From NCBI GenBank assembly GCA_030040625.1, contig JASHTI010000077.1, positions 1 to 11,210 of the forward strand: 11,210 nucleotides of DNA, read 5' to 3'. Shown here piece by piece: positions 6,736 through 11,210 of the stretch. Source of the DNA: Thermoplasmata archaeon. GTDB taxonomy: Archaea; Thermoplasmatota; Thermoplasmata; Lutacidiplasmatales; UBA184. The notes under the pieces were generated by a model. The model made no database searches, was not told where the DNA came from, and saw only the letters and a program-made list of their open reading frames with translations. The translations under genes were made by a program, and so were the position numbers. Within the stretch, counting starts at the first letter, position 1. Each line of letters opens with the position of its first letter.

Positions 6736-8832
6736 ATGGTCGCTGCGCGCACGACGCTGCCCGCCCCGCCCGAACTGCAGGGCCGGTGGGTGGCGGTTCT
6801 CGAGGAGGCGGGCCTCCGCCCGCAGGTCCTCCGGATCTTCGACCGGTTCCCGGAGGAGCGGTCGCTCGAGATCGCCTTCGGCGCGATCGACGCGATCGAC
6901 ACCGGCCTCGCCGACCTCCTCCTCGAGCGCCCCGAGGAGCTCCTGGACGCCGGCGTGCGGGCGATGCGGGAGCTGCTGCCGGTCTCGGGCCCGGACGCGC
7001 AGGCGCTCCGGCTGCGCGTCCTCGGGCTCCCGCCGACCGCCGGTCGGCTCGTCCGGGCGATCCGGGAGACCGATCTGAACCACTTCCTGGCGATCGACGG
7101 GATCGTCCGCCGCGTGAGCGAGGTCCGGCCGCAGATCCGCGACGCCGTCTTCGAGTGCGTCTCCTGCCACACCAAGTTCCATGAGCCGCAGGACGAGGCG
7201 TCGTTCGTCTTCCGCGAGCCGCTGGAGTGCCCGGAGTGCGGCAAGACCCAGGGGCGGACCCGGTTCCGCCTGCTCACGGAGGAGTCCACCTACGTCGACG
7301 CCCAGCGGATCGAGGTCCAGGAGCGGCCGGAGACGCTCAAGCACGGCGCGCACCCGCAGGGGCTCTCCGTCCTTCTCGTCGAGGACCTCGCGGGGAAGGT
7401 CCTGCCGGGCAACCGGATCATCCTCAACGGCGTCCTGAAGAGCTACCAGCGGGCGAGCCCGGGGCGCGGGGGCGTCGTGCGCAACACGACGTTCGATGTG
7501 ATGGTCCTCGCGAACTCCTTCGAGTCGAAGAGCCTGGAGTACTCGGAGATCGAGATCTCGCCGGACGACATCGCGGTCATCGAGCGGTTCCGGAACGACC
7601 CGACGGTCGTCGACAAGATCGTCTTGTCGCTCGCCCCGACGATCAAGGGGATGGAGGAGGAGAAGGAGGCGGTCGCCCTCCAGCTCTTCGGCGGGGTCGT
7701 CAAGAACCACGCGGACGGGGTCCGGGTCCGGGGCGACATCCACATCCTCCTCGTCGGTGACCCGGGGGTCGCCAAGAGCCAGCTTCTCCGCTACGTGAGC
7801 CAGGTCGCCCCGCGCGGCATCTACACGAGCGGCAAAGGGACGACCGCCGCCGGGCTCACCGCCGCGGCGGTGAAGGACGACTTCGCCGGGGGCCGGTGGA
7901 TGCTGGAGGCCGGCATGCTCGTCCTCGCGGACGGTGGCATGGCGGTGATCGACGAGCTCGACAAGATGAGCCCGGAGGATCGCTCGGCGATGCACGAGGC
8001 GCTCGAGCAGCAGACCGTCTCCATCGCGAAGGCGGGGATCACCTCGACGCTGAACGCCCGGTGTCCCGTCCTCGCCGCCGCGAACCCGAAGCTCGGGCGG
8101 TTCACGACCGAGCGCCCGATCAGCGAGCAGATCGATCTCCCGCCGACGCTCCTCTCCCGGTTCGACGTGATCTTCTCGATCCGCGACCAGCCGAACCAGG
8201 ACCGGGACCGCAAGCTCGCGAACCGGATCCTCGCCTCGCACCGGGACGTCGGGCGCGCCGGCGTCGGCGGCACCGAGGGGGACGCCCCCCCGTTCCCGCC
8301 GGACCTATTGAAGAAGTACGTCGCCTACGCGCGGGGCGTCCAGCCGCGGCTGCTGGACGAGGCGCTCGCCGTGCTCGAGGACTACTACGTCCGGGTCCGG
8401 CGCCAGGGGGAGGAGCCGGACGCGCCGGTCCCGATCACCGCGCGCCAGCTGGAGGCGCTCGTCCGGCTGAGCGAGGCGGCGGCCCGGGCGCGGCTCTCGG
8501 ACGTCGTCCGCCCCGAGGATGCCCAGCGCGCGATCCGCATCATGGAGAACTACCTGCGCCGCGTCGCGATGACCCCGCAGGGCCAGATCGACATCGACAT
8601 CACGCAGACCGGCGTCAGCCACAGCCAGCGCGAGCAGTTCGAGCTCGCGCGCGCGACCATGCGCGAGCTCCAGGGAGCGCCGGGCGGGCAGTTCTCGATG
8701 GCCGCCTACCTCGAGGCGATGGCGCGCCACGACGTCACGGAAGCCCGGGCCGAGGCGATCCTCCAGACGCTCCGCAACCAGGGGGAAGTGATCGAGCCGC
8801 GCACCGACCGCTACCAGCTGACGCGCTTCTGA
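6736..8832 (+). CDS. mcm: Replicative DNA helicase MCM
   Basis: MCM forms the homohexameric 3'-5' helicase that unwinds DNA at archaeal replication forks with GINS and Cdc45/RecJ-like partners. The 698-residue protein is full length for the family. It has an N-terminal helical subdomain (about 10-110), an OB fold containing a zinc site (Cys141, Cys144, Cys165, Cys168), and AAA+ core motifs: Walker A GDPGVAKS (341-348), Walker B ADGGMAVIDELDKM (398-411), sensor 1 LAAANP (446-451) and arginine finger Arg475 in LLSRFD. A C-terminal winged-helix domain (about 625-698) ends in RYQLTRF. A Gly/Pro-rich linker (about 505-522) follows the core. No intein or interruption is visible. ATG 6736 is preceded by GGGGAG with 5-base spacing, 10 bp after the aspS stop, so mcm is probably cotranscribed with pyrG and aspS and may also have its own promoter. 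Confidence 0.98.
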   Translation: MVAARTTLPAPPELQGRWVAVLEEAGLRPQVLRIFDRFPEERSLEIAFGAIDAIDTGLADLLLERPEELLDAGVRAMRELLPVSGPDAQALRLRVLGLPPTAGRLVRAIRETDLNHFLAIDGIVRRVSEVRPQIRDAVFECVSCHTKFHEPQDEASFVFREPLECPECGKTQGRTRFRLLTEESTYVDAQRIEVQERPETLKHGAHPQGLSVLLVEDLAGKVLPGNRIILNGVLKSYQRASPGRGGVVRNTTFDVMVLANSFESKSLEYSEIEISPDDIAVIERFRNDPTVVDKIVLSLAPTIKGMEEEKEAVALQLFGGVVKNHADGVRVRGDIHILLVGDPGVAKSQLLRYVSQVAPRGIYTSGKGTTAAGLTAAAVKDDFAGGRWMLEAGMLVLADGGMAVIDELDKMSPEDRSAMHEALEQQTVSIAKAGITSTLNARCPVLAAANPKLGRFTTERPISEQIDLPPTLLSRFDVIFSIRDQPNQDRDRKLANRILASHRDVGRAGVGGTEGDAPPFPPDLLKKYVAYARGVQPRLLDEALAVLEDYYVRVRRQGEEPDAPVPITARQLEALVRLSEAAARARLSDVVRPEDAQRAIRIMENYLRRVAMTPQGQIDIDITQTGVSHSQREQFELARATMRELQGAPGGQFSMAAYLEAMARHDVTEARAEAILQTLRNQGEVIEPRTDRYQLTRF

Positions 8833-8845
8833 GCGGCCGGGCCGG

Positions 8846-8852
8846 GTTTTAT
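8846..8852 (+). promoter_or_regulatory. Putative TATA box of the DUF424-nmd3 unit
   Basis: GTTTTAT lies 14 bp after the mcm stop in otherwise GC-rich sequence. It predicts transcription from about 8875, directly before the GGAGGT ribosome-binding site, and so marks a new transcription unit. Confidence 0.6.
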
Positions 8853-8876
8853 CCGACCCCCGGTCTCGGAGGGGGC

Positions 8877-8882
8877 GGAGGT
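8877..8882 (+). promoter_or_regulatory. Ribosome-binding site of the DUF424 gene
   Basis: GGAGGT is a perfect core Shine-Dalgarno sequence 4 bases before GTG 8887. It favours that start over the in-frame GTG 8905 or ATG 8908, although 8908 fits the conserved family N-terminus better. From the predicted transcription start the leader would be very short. Confidence 0.6.
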
Positions 8883-8886
8883 CGCC

Positions 8887-9204
8887 GTGGGGCAGGGCGG
8901 GGTCGTGATGCGGATCCACCGGGTCCGCGCGGAGTTCGTCGTGGCGGCGTGCGACGTCGAGTTGCTCGGCCGGGAGCTGCCGGTCGGCGGCAACGGCCGC
9001 ACCGTGCGGGTCACGGGCGACTTCTACGGGGAGCGGGAGGTCTCGGAGGAGGAGTTCCTCTGGGCCCTGGAGCGGGCCACCGTCGCGAACCTCCTCGGTC
9101 CGCGCGTGCTGAAGATCGCGAGCGCGCACGGCCACGTCGGCGAGGGGGCGACCACCGAGCTCGGGGGCGTCCCGCACGCCGAGATCTTCGCGATGCTCCG
9201 CTAG
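8887..9204 (+). CDS. DUF424 family archaeal protein, function unknown
   Basis: This 105-residue protein (98 if started at ATG 8908) is recognised from memory as the archaeal DUF424 family. The signature runs VHR-like MRIHRV, a strand VVAACDVELLG, a FYG turn (VTGDFYGEREV), the helix EEEFLWALERATVANLLG, then VLKIASAHGHV and the conserved ending LGGVPHAEIF. No signal peptide, membrane segment or zinc motif is visible, so it is a small soluble cytosolic protein of mixed alpha/beta structure. Its biochemical role is not established as far as I know. It is followed by nmd3 after 12 bp and probably cotranscribed, which suggests a link with translation or ribosome assembly. Family call is confident; function is not inferred beyond that link. 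The first seven residues are uncertain. Confidence 0.85.
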   Translation: MGQGGVVMRIHRVRAEFVVAACDVELLGRELPVGGNGRTVRVTGDFYGEREVSEEEFLWALERATVANLLGPRVLKIASAHGHVGEGATTELGGVPHAEIFAMLR

Positions 9205-9216
9205 GGCGGGGGCCCG

Positions 9217-10005
9217 ATGCCGACCGGGGAGTTCTGCGTCGTCTGCGGCCGCACCGGCGTTCCCCTGACCGAGGGGGTCTGCGACGCGTGCGCCGCCGCC
9301 CGCGTCGCGCTGGTCCGCGCGCCGAAGCAGGTGGAGATCGTCCTCTGCCCCCAGTGCGGCGCCCGCTGGAGCCGGGGCCACTGGGAGCGGGCGGGGCTCT
9401 CCTCGGTCCTCTCGTCCGAGGACCTGGCGCCGTTCCTGGAGTTCCACCCCGAGGCGGGGGTCCGCACGCTCCACTGGGAGGAGACGGCGCGCAGCCGCTC
9501 GCTCCGGGAGCTCCGGGGTACGGCCCGCGTCCGTTTCCGGGGGATCGAGCGGGACGTCCCTCTCGCCCTCACCGCCCGCGTCGTGGCCCGGACCTGCACC
9601 GACTGCGGGCGCCGCAGCGGCCGCTACTACACCGCCCGGCTGCAGCTCCGGGGCGAGGCCGCCCCGCGGACGCGGCGGCCGAAGGAGCTGCGCCGACAGC
9701 TCGGCGCGCTCTGGGACCGGCTGCGGGAGGAGTCCCGGGCGGACTGGCGGCAGGCGGTCGCCTGGCGCGAGGAGCTCCCCGAGGGGCTGGACGTCTTCTT
9801 CACCGACACGCTCGCGGCGCGCGCCGTCGCCCGTCTCGCCAAGCAGCGGTTCGCCGCCGGACTGGTCGAGTCGGCGAGCCTCGTGGGCCGGAAGAACGGT
9901 CAGGACGTCTACCGCGTGACGTTCTGCCTCCGGTTCCCCGCGGCGTCGCTCGCCGAGGTCGCCGGACCGCCTCCGGCCCCGGCGGAGGCGCCCATCGAAC
10001 GATAG
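9217..10005 (+). CDS. nmd3: NMD3-family large ribosomal subunit maturation protein
   Basis: Eukaryotic NMD3 binds the 60S subunit interface and acts as an export adaptor. Archaea have no nuclear export, and the homologue is presumed to act in late 50S maturation or quality control. The 262-residue protein begins with paired cysteine motifs that should bind zinc: C7/C10, C22/C25, C44/C47, and C127/C130 after the first beta domain. The segment CTDCGRRSGRYYTARLQLR (127-145) with its YYTA-x-LQLR strand is typical of NMD3, as are the later FFTDTLAARAVARLA (194-208) and SLVGRKNGQDVYRVTF (221-236) regions. A Pro/Ala tail follows, with no C-terminal shuttling region as in eukaryotes. ATG 9217 has only a weak G-rich sequence upstream and lies 12 bp after the DUF424 stop. 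The protein seems short compared with some archaeal homologues, though all expected cysteine pairs are present. Confidence 0.9.
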   Translation: MPTGEFCVVCGRTGVPLTEGVCDACAAARVALVRAPKQVEIVLCPQCGARWSRGHWERAGLSSVLSSEDLAPFLEFHPEAGVRTLHWEETARSRSLRELRGTARVRFRGIERDVPLALTARVVARTCTDCGRRSGRYYTARLQLRGEAAPRTRRPKELRRQLGALWDRLREESRADWRQAVAWREELPEGLDVFFTDTLAARAVARLAKQRFAAGLVESASLVGRKNGQDVYRVTFCLRFPAASLAEVAGPPPAPAEAPIER

Positions 10006-10015
10006 CCTTAAGAAA
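10006..10015 (+). promoter_or_regulatory. Putative TATA box of sepF
   Basis: CCTTAAGAAA begins immediately after the nmd3 TAG stop. It predicts transcription near 10037 with a leader of about 19 bases that just includes the sepF ribosome-binding site. Confidence 0.6.
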
Positions 10016-10040
10016 CGAACCCGCGCTCGATGCGCCCAGC

Positions 10041-10048
10041 GGTGAGGT
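10041..10048 (+). promoter_or_regulatory. Ribosome-binding site of sepF
   Basis: GGTGAGGT lies 7 bases before ATG 10056 and 10 before ATG 10059. It supports the first of the two tandem ATG codons slightly better; the choice changes the protein by one methionine. Confidence 0.65.
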
Positions 10049-10055
10049 CCTCCTC

Positions 10056-10436
10056 ATGATGAAGAAGAGCGGCATTCTCCGGCGGCACCACGGCAGCGAG
10101 ACGTTGGAAGAGGGGTCGTTCCTCGACCTCGGCACCATGCAGTTCGAGGACGAGGCGGCCGCGCTCGCGGGCGCTCACGGGGCGGTCCGGCTGGCCGAGA
10201 TCCTCCGCTACGAGGACCTCCACACGATCTCGAAGTTCGCCTACCAGGGCGACATCGTCCTGCTCGACTACACGTCCATCGCGAACGACCAGATCGCGAT
10301 GAAGCGCATGAGCATCGACCTCAAGAACGTCGCCAAGGATACGGGCGGCGATGTCGCTGGCATCGCCAAGAACCTCGTCGCCATCACCCCCACCGGAATC
10401 CGCATCGACCGCCAGAAGGTCCGTCCCTCGTTCTGA
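10056..10436 (+). CDS. sepF: Archaeal cell-division protein SepF
   Basis: SepF dimers anchor FtsZ filaments to the membrane in archaea that lack FtsA. The 126-residue protein fits the archaeal form: an acidic linker FLDLGTMQFEDE (22-33), then the SepF core VRLAEILRYEDLHTISK (44-60), the strand GDIVLLDY (65-72), GGDVAGIAKNLVAITPTGIRI (97-117) and a short basic tail. The GDIVLLDY strand and the ITPTGIRI ending are the family signature. The N-terminal membrane-targeting sequence is usually an amphipathic helix; here only a short basic stretch MMKKSGILRRHH is visible, so membrane binding may be weak or use a different mode. It has its own TATA-like box after nmd3 and a good ribosome-binding site. 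The pepA frame follows closely. The reading frame is open far upstream through mcm, but that is a non-coding frame, not a fusion. Confidence 0.92.
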   Translation: MMKKSGILRRHHGSETLEEGSFLDLGTMQFEDEAAALAGAHGAVRLAEILRYEDLHTISKFAYQGDIVLLDYTSIANDQIAMKRMSIDLKNVAKDTGGDVAGIAKNLVAITPTGIRIDRQKVRPSF

Positions 10437-10440
10437 GAGC

Positions 10441-10477
10441 CCTCCGCCGGTTCGCCTTCGGCTGGAGCCGGGGGAGG
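10441..10477 (+). repeat. Imperfect inverted repeat at the sepF-pepA junction
   Basis: CCTCCGCCGG (10441-10450) pairs with CCGGGGGAGG (10468-10477) with one mismatch, enclosing a smaller GCC-TTC-GGC stem (10454-10462). The structure begins four bases after the sepF stop and covers the presumed pepA start, so it could limit pepA translation. Its 3' arm holds the Shine-Dalgarno-like GGGGGAGG. No T-run follows, so it is not an obvious terminator. Confidence 0.4.
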
Positions 10478-11210
10478 CCCTCGCGGCCGCACCCCCGGTC
10501 CTGATCCGCGGGATCTTTGAGCGCGGCGACGGTCTCGAGCCGTTCCCGAAGGCGCTCGCCGCCGAGGACGCCGCCACGGGCGGCGTGCTCGCCCGCAGCT
10601 GGGCCCAGAAGGAGTTCCGGGGCAAGCGCCGCGAGCTCACGGTCCTCCACCGCCCGTCCGACGGGGGCCGGCTCGTCCTGGTCGGCCTCGGGCCGCGTGC
10701 GAAGTACTCCGCCGAGGTCGCGCGCCGCGCCGCCGCGGAAGCGGTCAAGGGGCTCCGAGGGAAGGCGGCCCCCCGGGTCGGCTTCGCGCTCCCCTCGTTC
10801 GTGGCCGGCGGGGTCGACGCGGAACGGGCGCTCCGGGCGATCGCCGACGGCGCGGTCCTCGGAGGCTACGAGTTCTACCAGTACAAGGCGACGTTCGAGG
10901 CCGGCGTGGAGGAGGCGACGATCTACCTCGGCGCCGCGGCCCGGTCCCGCCGGGCGAGCCTCAGCCGCGCGCTGGACGAGGAGCGGACGATCGCCGAAGC
11001 GACCGTATGGACCCGAGAGCGGGCGAACCTCCCCCCGAACGTCGCCTTCCCCGAACGGATCGCCGAAGAGGCGCGGCGGCTGGGGACCGAGCTGGGGCTG
11101 AAGGTCACCGTCTTCGACGAAGCGGCGCTCGCGAAGATGGGGTGCGGCGGCATCCTCGCCGTCGGGAGCGGCTCTTCGCATCCGCCCCGGATGATCGTCC
11201 TGGAGTACGC
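10450..11210 (+). CDS. pepA: M17 leucyl aminopeptidase, N-terminal part (runs off right edge)
   Basis: M17 aminopeptidases are cytosolic hexamers that use two metal ions to remove N-terminal residues from peptides. About 253 codons are visible, covering the non-catalytic N-terminal domain (VLIRGIFERGDGLEPF near the start, LVLVGLGPRAKYSAE, AVLGGYEFYQYK) and the beginning of the catalytic domain: RERANLPPNVAFPERIAEEA, LKVTVFDEAALAKMGCGGILAVGSGSSHPPRMIVLEY. The ILAVGSGS and PPRMIVLEY strands are strong M17 signatures. Metal ligands and the catalytic lysine lie beyond the edge. No ATG, GTG or TTG is found in frame where the homology begins. Homology appears to start at GTT 10450, where a GTG would be expected; CTG 10462 and CTG 10501 are alternatives. 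The only upstream in-frame ATG (10351) lies deep in sepF, and GTG 10585 would remove conserved sequence. The stated start is therefore provisional. Confidence 0.88.

Noticed and set aside
8843..8860. A possible T-rich terminator after mcm (GGGTTTTATCC with flanking CCGGG/CCCGG).
   Set aside because: The T-run is only four bases and is better explained as the TATA box of the next unit, given its distance to the DUF424 ribosome-binding site.
7896..10436. A continuous 846-codon frame appearing to fuse a large Arg/Gly/Pro-rich protein to SepF.
   Set aside because: The first 720 codons are out of frame with mcm, DUF424 and nmd3 and have no domain character. Only the last 127 codons are sepF, which has its own TATA box and ribosome-binding site.

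Overview
This window is a GC-rich (roughly 70% by eye), tightly packed piece of an archaeal chromosome. The archaeal assignment rests on an archaeal-type MCM helicase, an archaeal-length AspRS, NMD3, a DUF424 protein, an archaeal SepF, and TATA-like boxes about 26 bp upstream of several start codons. A ClpB disaggregase and an actinobacterial-looking methyltransferase point to an archaeon with bacterial acquisitions. An uncultivated high-GC Thermoplasmatota lineage would fit, but the sequence alone does not prove it.

Layout. (1) 1-1163, minus: N-terminal 387 residues of ClpB, running off the left edge. (2) 1164-1216: a 53-bp divergent promoter with one nearly palindromic TATA box midway between the clpB and pyrD start codons. 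(3) 1217-2149, plus: dihydroorotate dehydrogenase PyrD. (4) 2049-2846, minus: class I SAM methyltransferase whose basic tail overlaps the 3' end of pyrD antisense. (5) 2934-3710, plus: PyrK, the FAD/2Fe-2S electron-transfer partner of PyrD. (6) 3809-8832, plus: pyrG (CTP synthase), aspS (AspRS) and mcm, a compact run with a 29-bp overlap and then a 10-bp gap. (7) 8887-10005, plus: a DUF424 protein followed by nmd3. (8) 10056-10436, plus: sepF. (9) about 10450 to the right edge, plus: N-terminal part of an M17 leucyl aminopeptidase.

Functionally, PyrD and PyrK form the electron-coupled dihydroorotate oxidation step and PyrG makes CTP, so three pyrimidine genes lie within 4.3 kb, broken only by the opposite-strand methyltransferase. 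The remaining plus-strand genes are core information-processing and division genes: aminoacylation, replicative helicase, large-subunit maturation and the FtsZ anchor.

A consistent expression pattern is visible. Genes at the head of a transcription unit (clpB, pyrD, pyrK) have a TATA-like box about 26 bp from the start codon, as expected for leaderless mRNAs. Internal genes such as aspS have strong Shine-Dalgarno sequences. No rRNA, tRNA, CRISPR array, insertion sequence or other mobile element was seen, and no gene-free stretch exceeds 300 bp. I did not find a convincing new multi-gene system. The points most worth following up are the symmetric divergent promoter, the methyltransferase splitting pyrD from pyrK, paired repeats upstream of pyrG, the missing start codon of the aminopeptidase, and the DUF424-NMD3 pair.
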